A DNA stretch of 64,000 nucleotides. It comes from Xylaria sp. FL1777. Its lineage: Eukaryota > Ascomycota > Sordariomycetes > Xylariales > Xylariaceae. Below, one piece after another: positions 1 to 11,845 of the stretch (positions are counted from its first letter, which is position 1; each line of letters begins with the position of its first letter). The stretch lies in assembly GCA_022578965.1 (NCBI GenBank), contig MU400527.1, forward strand, positions 124,001-188,000, written 5' to 3'. A model generated the notes under the pieces. The model ran no database searches. It saw nothing but the letters and a program-made list of their open reading frames with translations, and was not told the origin of the DNA. The position numbers and the translations under genes are program-made.

Positions 1-441
1 GTGAGAGGCTATAGCACGATGAGACCACTCCTGCATGCCTCCCAATCATACTTGGTGGCAGCTATGGTAGGGTCATTTAGTCGCATCCATGGCCGATGCC
101 AAGGTTAGGGGTCATGAAACCCATGATTTTCAGGCAGCAGTGACATTTATAGGTCATGATCGATGGCTTTGGTCGGGTACGACACAGCACTTCCTGGGCT
201 CCTTATGGTTGGTGGCCCAAGAACAATTCTCCTCCAATTTCAATCATGTTGGAGTAGTGTACGACCTATACGCCACGTCTGCTCCCTGCATGCATTGTTG
301 GGCCAAGATGCTGGGTTATACTGTTAAGCCTGAAGCAGCTGTTACTCCCATGGAGGTTCGTAGGTCCCAGCCACGTAGATGGAACGGCCAGGACATATTT
401 AGTATATGCGTGAGAACTGACTAGTTACTACAAGGAGGTTC
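1..441. other. Left-edge stretch, no supported gene
   Basis: A 111-codon ORF at 89-424 (+) starts with ATG, but I recognise no domain in it, it is flanked by no clear splice sites and its composition is not distinctive. It could be an exon of a gene cut by the window edge or chance. It ends 18 bp from the FCF2 stop on the opposite strand. Confidence 0.3.
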
Positions 442-1340
442 TCACCCCTTGTAGTTGCGTCCGTATCTCTTTTGCATCATCTTCTTGTAATGCCCCTTCT
501 TGCCGCTTGTCTTCGCGGCTTGGATCTCGCCATACTTGCTCTTGAATCGTCTAGTTGTATCTTCGGTTTCTAATACATCCTCGAGAAGTGTTCGCTTCCG
601 TTCCTTCTTTGTCATGCGACTGTTGAAGTAATCAGTGGGTCCAGGGATGACCGTTCCTATTTGCGAGAACTCAGGAATGGCTCGAGTAGTATCCTTCTTA
701 TAATGACGCTTGGGATCCAAGATGTCTCTCATCTTCAAAAGCTGCAAATCACGGCGAAGCTCAGGAGTTAAATCAGTGGCAGGCAAGTTGAACCACTGGG
801 GGCCCGCATCCGCTTTGTGTGACTAGTTGTCTGCTGTCAGTTTGTGGTCGTGGACGAGGGAGCAAGAGTCGAAAGGTGATGAAGCTTCAATCAGCGTAAC
901 TATTAGAATAGAATTAGTTGCCGAGCAAAATAATAAGGTGAAATATTAAGCTTACCTATGATATAAAAATCATTCTGTCGCAAGGACATTGCCCATGACG
1001 GGAGTAGTCCTCGCATCAATTGAATTGGGATAAAATTTCATCAGGAAGCGAGAGGGGGGACAAGGTGACGATATCGAGAACGTACCATTTCCTTCTTAGA
1101 CTTACGGGCTTCGGGCACCCGCACAGATAGTTCCTGGCTCTGTTGGTTACTGATAATTGGAGTGGCATGTTTTGGAGCGGATGCCTCGGTTGCGGTATTG
1201 CTGTTGGCTATTTCGTTCTTGGACGTCTGGGGTGCAGTGCTTTTGCTTTTCTCTGCTTGTTTTTTTAACAGCCTCACCTCTGCTTGGTTTAGAAGCTCGT
1301 TGATTTGCGCATCAGACAAACCAGTTGCAGTGTCCGCCAT
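442..1340 (-). CDS. FCF2: Fcf2-type pre-rRNA processing protein
   Basis: Two exons are proposed: 1340-1086 and 822-442, giving about 211 aa, close to the 217 aa of yeast Fcf2. Exon 1 starts MADTATG and is a lysine- and serine-rich leader. The donor is the GTACGT after the ATG codon at 1088-1086, and the acceptor is the TAG at 825-823. Exon 2 holds the Fcf2 core: a WFNLPATDLTPELRRDL segment, then LLKMRDILDPKRHYKK, SQIGTVIPGPTDYFNSR and TKKERKRTLLEDVL, ending in a basic tail (GHYKKMMQKRYGRNYKG). Fcf2 proteins (related to the C-terminus of human DNTTIP2) act in the nucleolus on early 18S pre-rRNA cleavage in the SSU processome. The 263-nt intron is long for this window, so a further small exon is possible. 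It is transcribed divergently from HAP5. Confidence 0.85.
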
Positions 1341-3449
1341 TATGGAATGGTGACAGGTGAGTCCTGTGTTGCAGATTTAGGAGTTGTGATGTTAAGGAAA
1401 GACAGCAATTTTTATTTTTTGTCCTTTTTAAGCCTAGGTACCGTAAATGGAGTCTGCTCTTCTCCACTGTGGCTGGTAGACTCGAGAAATTTGTGGCTGT
1501 GTGTTCCCGGTGGCTTAGCTGTAAAGGGCTTTACACTACGCATAAGTACCTACTCTTATCCCTTCCCTGCCCAAGTGTTACCAAAAAGTGAAGCCGCCCA
1601 AGCCCCTTACTCCAAAGGAGAGACAGTTGATACCCATCAACTGCTGTATACCAGTGAACAACACGGGGGGCGCCTTGGCCGCAATGTGATGTGACACCAA
1701 GGGCCGAATGCATGCGGCCATGATGTCGTCGACTAGGCATTGCTAGTATTGCAGGCATTGCTGTTGATACCAAAAAGAATATGCTAGGTATAGCTAGCAA
1801 GACTGGGATGAAGCTTGCATTCACGTAGGTACCGTACACTAAGTACGTATGTAGGTATGCACTACCGGTACCTCACATCCCTTGTGTAGGTAAATATCAA
1901 TACGTATTAGTAACAAACTGTGACAGCATCAGAGCCCTTACTTACAGAGATCCCTACGCCGCCGGATTGACGGTGATGCGTTTCTGCCCAACCACATTGC
2001 CAGCGCATACCTCCCACACACACTCGCTCAGCTGTCAGCCCGTCGCTGTGCTGTGCATCTGTACATAAAGTAGGGATAATGAGGTTGATAAGAGCCTCTG
2101 AGGATCCTCTTCCTCATTGCATCCGTGCCTCCCACCAACATTGATCAATCGAAAGCCGTTGCATGCCATTCAGCCAATTGCTTCGAGTTGACCAACATAA
2201 CGTTTCTTCCGCAACCCACATTCTGGAAACTTGCCTATTGGGCCATCGCGAAGCCCGTCCCACCAATTCAGACGAGTCTCGCGCCGGGCAAGGCACTGCG
2301 AGGCCGGAAAGGGCATAACCGCAATACAATACGGAACAGTGCATGGACGCAAAAGAGACAGCCAGACGCAATTTGTGCCACCTCTCCAGGTGCAATTTAT
2401 CTTTGTGATCTTGTTCGGATCGAGGCAGACCATTGCAACTGTACCGGTCAATGATTATTGTACCTCCGCATAGGTACCTCAGTGAAGGATTCACAGGTAC
2501 CGGCCCAAATAACAGGGCGGGAAGAAAGAGAGAGCGCAAAAGCAAAAACTGTCCAGCTTAATTAACCCAGGTAGGTTAGATTGCCCGTTCACCTCCACAC
2601 CCGCCCAAAAAAAACCTGATACAAAGGATACAAAGTACCTACCTCCGTCACTTCACCTCATTTCATCATCAGCAGTGGCCCAAAAATCCTTCCAGTAGTA
2701 GCTGCCCCCCCATCCTCCCCCGATCCCTCTGATTGCCCACTCAAGCACCCAAAAACCCCTCCTTCAACCAATCAATCCAGCCAATCCGTCCTCGACGAGA
2801 TTCGACTGCGGCCCCAACCATTGGAAGAGCTCATTTGTTACATCACTGTATCTGTGTCCTACCTATCTAGTATACCTAGGCACACGCGAAATACAATACC
2901 AGACCAATCCCGGCGACGCGTGCGCGCAACAGCTCTGCATCGCTTGTAACAGCCCAAGACAAGGTGCGAGACCAGCCCAGCCAGACCGCCCGTCCGAACC
3001 TCGAACATACTTATTAATGTCTCCCCTTCTAGCCGCGACTACGTACTTCATTCCCGCGCATCGATAGCCGCACCCTGCCGCCTGCTTCCGCCCGCTTTTG
3101 CGCCTATCATTCGGGTGATACCTTGTGTGTTGTGTAGCTCTTCGGGGGAACGGAGTCGGCTCACGAGACACACCACGTACGGTCGCGAAACCTTACCACG
3201 GCCTTCGAAGACATCATTTCACTTACGTGTGATTTCACGCGAAATTCCCGTTATCCTCGGCCGCCAAACGACCGACACAGGCTGTCACTGGGTTGCGTGC
3301 ACTTGTCGAAATAAACAAAAGTAGCTACGGTGGAGTGACACTGACGCTGGTCGTCTTCGTCTCAATACGGTATTATTTTATTGAAACTAGGTTGGAAGTG
3401 CTCGTTATCTGTCTGCCCTCGCCTTTGTTACGTATTCGAGACCAAAATC
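1341..3449. other. Divergent FCF2/HAP5 intergenic region
   Basis: About 2.1 kb contains no recognisable gene; overlapping ORFs at 2114-2545 lie on both strands and match nothing known. It holds several GTACC/TAGGTA motif copies (about 1800-1890 and 2465-2500), C/T-rich leader-like sequence from about 2580 to 2800 and a CCAAT cluster at 2768-2908. The HAP5 5' leader probably lies within 2900-3449. Confidence 0.6.
2768..2908 (+). promoter_or_regulatory. CCAAT-box cluster upstream of HAP5
   Basis: Pentamer CCAAT occurs at 2768-2772, 2781-2785 and 2904-2908, and its reverse ATTGG at 2820-2824: four cores in 141 bp, about 540-680 bp upstream of the HAP5 ATG. CCAAT is the DNA target of the Hap2/3/5 complex, so this may be an autoregulatory region. 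That function is inference. Confidence 0.5.
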
Positions 3450-4461
3450 ATGGACCAGTCAGCAACAAATCACCCACAATCGTCACGCACAGCGGGCGCA
3501 GCTGCGGCATCAGGCAGCTCGGGAGGCGCAATTGAATATGATACACGTCACGGAGGTCATTATGGTATGTGCATGTATCATCTTGTCGCGAGCCCACCTC
3601 AGTTTCGTGCGACATCGCTAACCATCTCTTCTTCCAGGTGCCAGTGCCGCTGTAAGTCATACATCGTCGAATACTATGTTCTACCTTTTTCTCTTCCCTC
3701 CTCCTCTCGTCTTTCATCCCATATGCTCGAATTATTTATAGCTGACTTTCCCCACGCAGTTAGCAAACTCAGGCTTTGCACCCGCAGAGCTTTACACGGG
3801 TCCTTGGGCCAACGTACACCAGGGTTTACACGGTCAATACAAGGATATTCTGACCACTTACTGGCAGCAGACCATCAACCAGTTGGAGACCGATACCCAC
3901 GACTATAAACTGCACCAGTTACCGTTAGCCCGAATCAAGAAAGTCATGAAGGCCGACCCGGAAGTGAAGATGATCTCCGCCGAAGCCCCCATTCTATTTG
4001 CGAAAGGCTGTGATATCTTCATCACGGAGTTAACAATGCGTGCCTGGATTCACGCCGAGGAAAACAAGCGACGCACTCTCCAGAGGTCCGACATTGCCTC
4101 TGCCCTCGCGAAAAGCGACATGTTTGACTTCCTGATTGACATCGTTCCGCGCGAGGAAGCCACCCATACAAAGCGCCCCAACCCAGCAGCCCAGTCACAA
4201 TCAGCACCAGGCGTACCGACTGCTGCCGCGGGTAACCAGATGCCTGGTCAGCACGGTATGCCAGGTGCAGCAAACCACATGGCACCGGACTACATGGGTG
4301 CACACGGCATCTCGCCTGAGCAGGATTACCGCCCCCCGCCCATGTACAACCAAGTACAAACTGGGGCGCCGGGCGCGCCGTATGGCCAGCAAGGCCCACA
4401 GTCAATGTATAGTGAGATGGAAGGCATGTATGGGTATCCGGGAATGCCACAGCAGCAGTAG
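3450..4461 (+). CDS. HAP5: CCAAT-binding factor subunit HAP5 (NF-YC)
   Basis: Three exons are inferred: 3450-3564, 3638-3651 and 3760-4461, giving 276 aa. The middle exon is only 14 nt, and phases 1 and 0 join correctly (HYG-ASAA-LANSGF). The start MDQSATNHP at 3450 is the only ATG giving a frame into the splice chain. The histone-fold core runs from about residue 97 ([11 protein letters not shown]) through [16 protein letters not shown] and [17 protein letters not shown] to [10 protein letters not shown] at about 176. The preceding conserved [12 protein letters not shown] segment is typical of fungal Hap5. The tail is Pro, Gln, Gly and Met rich and ends GMPQQQ. Hap5 pairs with the Hap3 (NF-YB) histone fold, and the heterotrimer with Hap2 binds CCAAT in the nucleus to control respiration, iron and nitrogen genes. 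It converges on SEC15. Confidence 0.95.
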
Positions 4462-4983
4462 GACGCTCAGGGCACGTCGACACCGTCAGACTTTCATCCT
4501 CCCGTGCAGGATCCAAGCCAAGATGAGCCAGGGGAGTCGCTAGAACCGAGGCAGAAAACGGATCAGGATATAGGCGAGTAAGGAATCGTAACTAGTCTGA
4601 TTGGCAGGCCCTGATGGCGATAAATAAGGGGGCTTCTCTTCTCGTGAATATTTTCAGCCAACTTCAACTTTTCGTGGTGCTATTCACAGTTTTTCTTTCT
4701 CCAAGGGTATGGCTATGGCGTATGGGTGATGCGCTTTTGTTTTTTTAGGTTAGGGAAAAATATACACCCCCAGGAAATAAGTACGTAGGATTCCAACTCC
4801 GTTGCCCCAGAGGCAGGGGTAATTCGAGATAAGTTGAAAAAAATGTGATGCTTCCGTTTCTTCTCCTACGATTATCAATCCCAAATTATTCAACGTTGCA
4901 GATACGTTATCGAGGCACAAGTAGGCGTTGTTCGAGGCCGAGATATTTTTTCTCATTTGTTGGACCCGAAACGCGAGGACAAG
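4462..4983. other. Convergent HAP5/SEC15 3' spacer
   Basis: This 522-bp region between two convergent stops contains A/T-rich runs (about 4615-4760) compatible with polyadenylation signals. I see no gene in it. Confidence 0.6.
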
Positions 4984-7714
4984 TTAGATGAAAAGTTTGC
5001 AAAGCGCTGAGATGTCGGTTCCGCGCTCGAGATTTGTTGTGTGAGCCTGTCGACTGGTCAGTAGTGTTTTAGCTAAACTTCCGGAGTACAAGCGATACAT
5101 ACTTCTCAAGTAGTATAGGACCATTCATGGCATCCACACGGCCGTACTTCTTATTCCTAGTCGAGGTATCGAAGAACTCATCCGTGTTCTCCGATTGCAG
5201 TAGCTGGATAGTTTGCTCCAGCTCGTCTAAATTAGATCTTAGCATGAATCCGTTCTCGAGACCATCCACGAAGTCCGTTAGATGCTGAACATCTTGTGCT
5301 AGGGCGATGACACCATTCGGGTTGATCCTCTTGACGTCAGGGGATAGTGGGAGGCCCTATCATCATTCGCTATTAGCTAAAGTTCATAAAAGGGTGAATA
5401 TAGTGAAGACTGACAAGTATCTTGCTTGCCGCGTGGCTTAGTGCATCAAAGTAGATAAGCTCTTTGATTTCACGCGGTAACCCCAATAGCGTCGTACTCA
5501 TGATGTTAGATAGATAAGTAGTGAGGGTCTGTATGTAGCTGCTTGGCTCTGAGGGTGGGGTTGGAGCCATCCAATCATACTCGGCCGTCTCCATGAGGTC
5601 GTCGATCTTGGAATTAACGAGTTCGAAGATGCGCTTCTCGGCTGTCTTTTTGTGTTCTCGGAATTGCTCGGTAGCAGCAAGATTTAGCGGGCCACCTGCA
5701 GAGCCCGAAGACCGAGCCCGAATTAGTAGTAGTTCTAGTTCCTGACATGCAGTTTCGAAATGCTCCAGATTCGTCAAGATTTGCACTATCTGCCCAGGAT
5801 ATTGTGAACTGAGACGTTCAACCAATGACTTGCACACTTTCTCTGTGAGCAACTCATCTAAAGACTATTCAATAAATAAGTATTCTGTTCAGACCATCCC
5901 CAGGGAAGAACTTACCTTTCGCAGTGTATCATCGATCTTCGTTGGATGCTGGAAGTAGTCATTTGAAAAGAAATAGAACTGGTTGAGGAAATTCCTAATA
6001 TCGATACAACACAGTGGATACATCTGCGAGAATGGGAGGACGCAGGGGAAGCTTCGAAAAGTCAGAATTTTGAGCTCGCAACTGTGTATTTGGGGGGCCA
6101 ACTAACGTTAATTCATCAATAGGCTGGTCTTGGGCAAACCAACTGACGTTGGCAACTTTTTCATATTGCTCCCTTGTGTTGATGGCCATGGGCATGTAGT
6201 CGTCCGTAGATACAATCTATAGAGGATCAGCTAAACTCTCTAAATAGCATTGTCGTGCTCATACCTCTTGAAAGTCTTCGCTAAATCTCCGCTTGAGCAG
6301 TTCAGCGTATTTATCAAATAAGGTCACTAAAAAGTCATCGAGCCTCGTCACCGAATAACCCCATCCCTACAACGTCATGTTAAACATTCGCTCTATGCGG
6401 GGGGAGGCTATCCGTACCTCCATAGTCTGTATGAAGAGAGCAAATACCCCTTTGATTTGCACGAGAACTTCGGCATTGTGGATATCACCCAAAGCCTTCG
6501 ATGTCAAGGATATAGCGGTCGAACACATTGAATCCCATAATTCCTCGACCTATACGTAACGGTCAGCAAGATCCTCCATACGTCATATACAGGAGACATA
6601 CATCAATCGCTGTGCGTAATTGGGGGGCTCGTCGCATTGTCGCCTTCTCGATGATAGCAAAGCCGGCAATGCCTTCTAGTAGACTGCTCAAGGATTGTTC
6701 ATCATCAGTTGTTAAGCATACAGAGCTCGGCAATAACAGTTCTTTCTGCCGCCTTCTCGTGGCAGCATACTCGGATCGAAATTTGTCACTCTGTCCTAGC
6801 GCCTCATGGATGTGGAGGGCTTCGAAAAGAGGCGTAAAATCGACCTTGTAACTGTATTAGCATAGAAGACAAATATACAACTAGAAGGGTTCTACCTGTA
6901 ATTCGTCGTTATCTAGAACATCGAATTCTTCGCTTTCGTCGAATACCAGCTCAATAGCGGAATTGAGGCTGAAATGATCCAAAAAATCATTCTGCTGGAC
7001 CCGCTCTTGTTGCCGTACCCTTCGAGTCTCTGTGTGGTAGAAAGCTACTTCTCCTAGAAATTGTGAAGTTTCTCTTATACGGTACAACCAAGTGTTAAGA
7101 TCTGTCATTACTGCTTCGGAGATGGTCTTCTGAGAAGCTGGTATGGACTTCTGGATCAAATCGGCTAGCCGGTGCTGTGTAGCGTATTGATTTTGTATCG
7201 TGGGGATGAGAAACTCATTCTGCAGGTCGTCCAGCGACTTGAGTGCGCCATAGTACTTCTTCTTTCGAATCAAGTCGTGGGCGTTATTCACACTATGCAA
7301 GATCTTGAGGGACTCTTTCAGCGCTTCAGACACGTCGGAGATGTTTTCTCGAACAGCGCGAGTATTAACGAGTCCTTGCTTCTGCGCTGCCAGCTTCTCC
7401 GTACTGGCTTGTATGGACTGGTTGAGCTCGAGGATATCGGCTGTCAAGGCGACGGTGCGCTCGCGCACATTCTGCAGCTGGTTGACTGAGCCAAGGAACT
7501 CCTCGTGTTTTGTCAGGCCTATCCTCTCAATCTCGACCTCTCTATCATCGGCATATTGAGACAAGTTCTGGGTGAGGGCGCTTGATCGATTGGTGCTCGT
7601 CGCGTCTTTCAGTACAGGGATCAGCTGGTCCAAAAACTCGGCGTCTGTGGTGGAGAGGATGATCTGCTGGGCAGCCGAGCCGTAGTCGTCGTAGCTCTGT
7701 ACTTTGCGCGGCAT
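4984..7714 (-). CDS. SEC15: Exocyst complex component SEC15
   Basis: Nine exons fit in phase: 7714-6896, 6844-6602, 6549-6418, 6366-6265, 6216-6107, 6051-5916, 5864-5415, 5356-5103 and 5053-4984, giving 771 aa, the usual Sec15 length. Exon 1 carries the conserved N-terminal helical region (NAHDLIRKKKYYGALKSLD, then NEFLIPTIQNQYAT, QKSIPASQKTI and NTWLYRIRETSQFLGE). Later exons supply DFTPLFEALHIHEALG, LPFSQMYPLCCIDIRNFLNQ, FFSNDYFQHP and the C-terminal domain ending ALCKLFI. Sec15 is the exocyst subunit that binds the Rab GTPase Sec4/Rab8 on secretory vesicles and tethers them at growing hyphal tips. Two introns use GTCAGT and GTTAGT donors, and one GTAGAA, which are weaker than the common GTAAGT type. 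The short last exon (22 codons plus stop) is the least certain part. Confidence 0.93.
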
Positions 7715-8903
7715 GTTAGATAGGGGCTTTTGAGCCGTAAATAGGTAGAGAGGGTTCTATAAACGGCTTCGGGTCGAAGAGGTGTATTCGAGGAGATGAT
7801 CGGAGTGGTTGTGAAGACTCCAACTGGACCGTCGGGATGTTCATGCAATGAAAACGGCAGCCATTTAGGCAGCCTACCTTATATATTCAGAGTGCAGGCA
7901 GAAAAGGGGGACGTCGGGATAAGTATCATACTGGAATACTGGTGACGTCTCAAGCTCGAAGCGAGCCAAGCAGCCTATGCTAAGTGATTCTTAGTAATGT
8001 ACCTCAAGGTCTAGGATGCCTAGACTAAACCCACGTAAGTACCTACCTATTTGTGACACTAACGGTTCCAGAACTGGTACCCCAGTGGACAAATACCCCA
8101 CATTTTGGCGTCGTAGGTGGCGGGCGGTGAGCTACGACAGTAAATACTTAGGTAATGCTCTAACGACGATCCTTAAGTCAGAGAGAGTCCCGAATACCCG
8201 CAGACCAAAGTCCCGGCGAGGCGGGTATTCGGCTACCCCTATGCGGCAAACCTACGATACCTTATAAGTATAGGCACCTTCGTTATCTAACTACTTTTTA
8301 CCATGAAAGCTAGTGTAACTCCCTCCTCCCAAACACTTCTCGATATGTTGCGAGGAAGTCATGCCATGTGTCTGCCACCGGCCACTCGATCTGGAATCAC
8401 GAAATGGCCTTCAATGTACACGTAGAGATATCTAGGCTGCGTTATAGCTATTATAATGTAACTATATTCTAGCCGCGAGCTATTTTCGGGAAACCCGTTC
8501 AGCAACCAACGGTTCATTTATGGCTTCTGGACTACGGTATCATCAACTCGCCGGGAGATATGACTACCCAGTACACAAAGTTCAAGAGATTTCGGTGACA
8601 AAATAATCAGTTCGAATATAGCGAAATTCAGCGAGAGTAGAATATTTTTCAAACCGCCCATCCATATCGTACATAACTTCACAGCCTATAAGTTACGGAG
8701 ACGCTGCCGACGATCAGCCCTGCCCGCCCATTTCTCATTCAAGTTTCAACTCCTATGTTCGCTCCATACAGACACAGGGCTCTCCCCTAGCGTAGTTGAT
8801 TGCAATAAGACGCATCACCTTTCTCCTGATTCTTCTGCAGCTTACGGGATGTGGACCCCGAGAACTCTCTCAACTATGACATTACAGATCAGCGTTCCCG
8901 AAT
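7715..8903. other. Intergenic region upstream of SEC15
   Basis: I see no gene. An 83-codon ORF at 8016-8267 (+) has no recognisable domain. The first 150 bp upstream of SEC15 is its likely promoter and leader. Confidence 0.5.
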
Positions 8904-9385
8904 TCAGAAGGATTTCGAGAGTATGCAGACTATAGTCTAGCAGAAAGTACAGGAAATCATCCCTCCCGAATTTCCCAGTGGGTCAGGACAAACTCTGGAT
9001 ATCACTCACCAGTCTTTGAACTCCCATCCGGCCCGTCATTGAACATGAGTGGAACGCCCGGCGCAATCGCTACGCACATGTTGACTAGTCGTTCGAACAC
9101 GGCCGTGTGGGCGGGGTTCAGCCTCACACCGGCCCCAATTCCAATGGCGTCGTAACCCCCTTCTCGGAGAAGCACTTCTATATCCTTAAGTCCCTTCTCT
9201 TGCTCTTGTGAGTTCAGAAGATATGCAACAGTTGTAACACCAGCACGTTGGATGCGGGCGTGGTCGGCTTGGATTTTGGCACCAATCTCCTCAACCGTCC
9301 CGAACATCTCTCGAAAGTGTTGCGGTAATGGGACATCTGACTGGAATCCCATCAGAAGCACCTTGTTATGGACAACGGCTGACAT
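8904..9385 (-). CDS. Conserved small fungal protein of unknown function
   Basis: Exon 1 runs from the ATG at 9385 (MSAVVHNKVLLMGFQSD) to a GTGAGT donor at about 9010. It has the look of a compact alpha/beta fold: a hydrophobic first strand (KVLLMGFQ), a helix, VTTVAYLLN, then GGYDAIGIGAGVRLNPAHTA and a conserved-looking tail GVPLMFNDGPDG. I recall similar small uncharacterised proteins in ascomycetes but cannot name a family. If the GTGAGT intron is used, a TATAG acceptor at about 8930 gives a short last exon ending at TGA 8906-8904. If not, the protein ends at the TGA near 9002 (127 aa). The glycine-rich loop suggests a nucleotide- or phosphate-binding role, but that is a guess. Confidence 0.65.
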
Positions 9386-9865
9386 GGCTGTAATAGCAGT
9401 TGATCTAGGGGGTAACTTGTTGGTAACAGATTCGAGGATTGGCTTGCTTCCTGCTCAAGCGTTCATATATCTCCGCCGCAGTAATATACAACTTACCGTC
9501 AGCCAATACTACAGTATTTATATTCGGTGCGGACAGCAGGAGAATGAGCCCATTATTGAAACGATTTATAAGCCTCGAGGTTTTCTTACCTAATTGATCA
9601 TGCTGAGATCGCTTATACGATCGCCGACTCGGACAACTTCCCCTGCAACTACATAGTGGCCCGTGCCCTTGAGCAAGGTGCTGTGGTCTTGGAAACCATG
9701 ACTACTTACATGCATTCCCCAGCCGAAGTAGTAGCTTCGTTATATGTGTGCTTCACATGAACTACATCGCCAACTGTCTCCAATTGCAGCGACTACTTAG
9801 AAGTACTCGGTATATAGCATCTAACAGGCCAGGTTGCACTAGAAAACCAACTGTACCCCATTCGT

Positions 9866-9883
9866 TACCTACCTAGGTAGGTA
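9866..9883. repeat. 18-bp perfect palindrome of TACCTA/TAGGTA type
   Basis: Positions 9866-9883 read TACCTACCTAGGTAGGTA, identical to its reverse complement. It is the longest perfect member of a motif family that recurs in the intergenic regions of this window. Confidence 0.9.
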
Positions 9884-10496
9884 TACAACAACAGTGCAGG
9901 CAAGTCTTCAGGAAATCGACCGCCCGCATAACTGAGAAGCAGCCTGGATATGTAGACAGGGGGGAAATATATTTGTATAAGAATATGTAAATGCTAAATT
10001 AAATCTTTAGTTTCTTTCAATGTAGTGGTAATAAATAAGACTATAGTCGCGCAAGGACCGTAGTAAATCAATGTTGGAGAATATTTTTGATGCCATTGAA
10101 CCCAAATCTTGTCTGTATTTACAGCCCTATATAATATTTCCATTAGAACGGCTACGGGATAAAGAGAGCCGCTGCCTCTGTTGAGGTAGCTGGCCTATAG
10201 ACAAATATATGCAGTTGCATTGTTACATGGAGAGAATCCTCGAGTACCTACTTAGAGGTAGGTAATGAGGCATGTGAATGGAAGGTGGTTGGTGGTTGTA
10301 GTCTACCTATTCAAAGCTACCTAGGTGGCTAGTAGGCAAGTATTATGGTAATGTCTACCTACCTTAATACCTAACTTTAGCTATAGCTGTTTCCATTCCA
10401 TCAAAGTTTGCCTGCTCTTTCCAATTCCAGGTGTACCTTCCTCCAGGCATCCCTAGTAGGAAAAGCTTGTACCACCTTGAATTTTTCCACGCTCCA

Positions 10497-10519
10497 GACT
10501 CGACTCGACTCGACTCGAC
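10497..10519 (+). repeat. GACTC pentanucleotide microsatellite
   Basis: Four direct copies of GACTC plus GAC are visible. It lies in the long pyrimidine-rich leader upstream of the Mei2-like gene. Confidence 0.85.
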
Positions 10520-11845
10520 CCAGGTTTGTTCCCATAGAATGCCTCTCTTCTCTGCCTCTCCTGTCCCCCACCGACAATACATCCATCGTCACCGACGAAG
10601 GCAATACCTCTGTCCTACTTCCACCCCCTGTACACCTTATTCATTCTGTCTCCTCTTCCTGCTCCAGCAACCATCTCCCTAGTCGTCCGTAGTATTTCGC
10701 ATCTCGTCCCCTAGACCTGCCTTAGGTCAACGACAACTATCTGGGTCAATCACTCTGCAGCCAGGCTTCTCGAGGATATCTGCGGACAGGAGACTGTCTA
10801 ATTCCTTTAGATCTTGTATGTAGGACCAAACCCTTAAAAACCACTCGATGATCCTCGTCTATTCCCGGCATACTGTGCCCATTTACATCTGATAAACTGA
10901 CTCAAGCGTAGACTTCTGCCCAGAATTACATTGTGACTATTGACACGATACTTCATTTGCCCATTGTCGTCAAGCATCCGGTTCCTAGCAAGCCAGCTTT
11001 GACCAGCAGGTCACTGCACAGCATTGTTGGCTCTATAATCACAGACACAGACCACACAACAAAGGTGCAACCAATCTATTATTATATCTACCACAGATCT
11101 CTCACTCTGCCTGCAAGTCCGCCACATTGTTCAGATGATTTCGTGCTTTAGCACTAGACACATTCTTTCCTATTTCTAGCCAAAACACGTCAGACGGATT
11201 TGCATCTTTGCCAGTCACGTACTTTTCGGGATTCCTTCGTTTGCCTAACACACGTATCTCCCCTTACCAGTGCGCCTACAAGTAAGTCAACGCCCTTGTT
11301 CCTATCTCCGTTGGCTCGCATGCTGTATCTGCCTGCATCTGCCGTCTATCCAAAAGGAAAATCTTACATACCTCCTCCATTACTGCCCCCTATACCGCGC
11401 TACTGTTCCCTCCTATCCAACTACACATTGCTTCAGACTTGGGCTACAGCCTGGCTATCAAACTTTGGAAGTGTCCCTACACACACTTCCTAAGTCAGGC
11501 CATTCCCAGGCTAAACCCAAGCCAAGTCACTTCCTCCTCGTCGCAACATATATTACACGGCCTAGTTCTCCACCTTCCTGATGGATCAAACATCTTTCAT
11601 TAAGACAAAAGCTATTATCAACATTACCCAATATCAAACCCAACTCACCAACCTTCAAGAGCAACATCCAACCCTCAATTTCATCACAATCATCCCATTT
11701 AACTCCCTGTTTAGCCAGTATTCTCTCGCAATCTATTTACCACGATTTGAGTTTACTTCTTTATATATCATCCGCGAGCTCTAATACGTTCTGTCAGACT
11801 CTATTCTTCAATCCAAGGCAACCATCAAAGCCTCTAGGAACCAAT

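Larger units (their letters stand above)
9386..11845. other. Intergenic region upstream of Mei2-like gene
   Basis: This 2.46-kb stretch has no recognisable gene. It contains an 18-bp perfect palindrome (9866-9883), a related imperfect palindrome (10245-10264), other TACCT copies up to 10375 and a GACTC pentamer array. A strikingly C/T-rich leader-like sequence runs from about 10400 to 11840. Small ORFs there are pyrimidine-tract artefacts or possible upstream ORFs. An in-frame ATG at 11747 would add 33 residues to the Mei2-like protein. Confidence 0.5.

Noticed and set aside
89..424. 111-codon ORF at the left edge as a gene
   Set aside because: No domain, promoter or splice context was found; it is kept only as a remark in the edge region.
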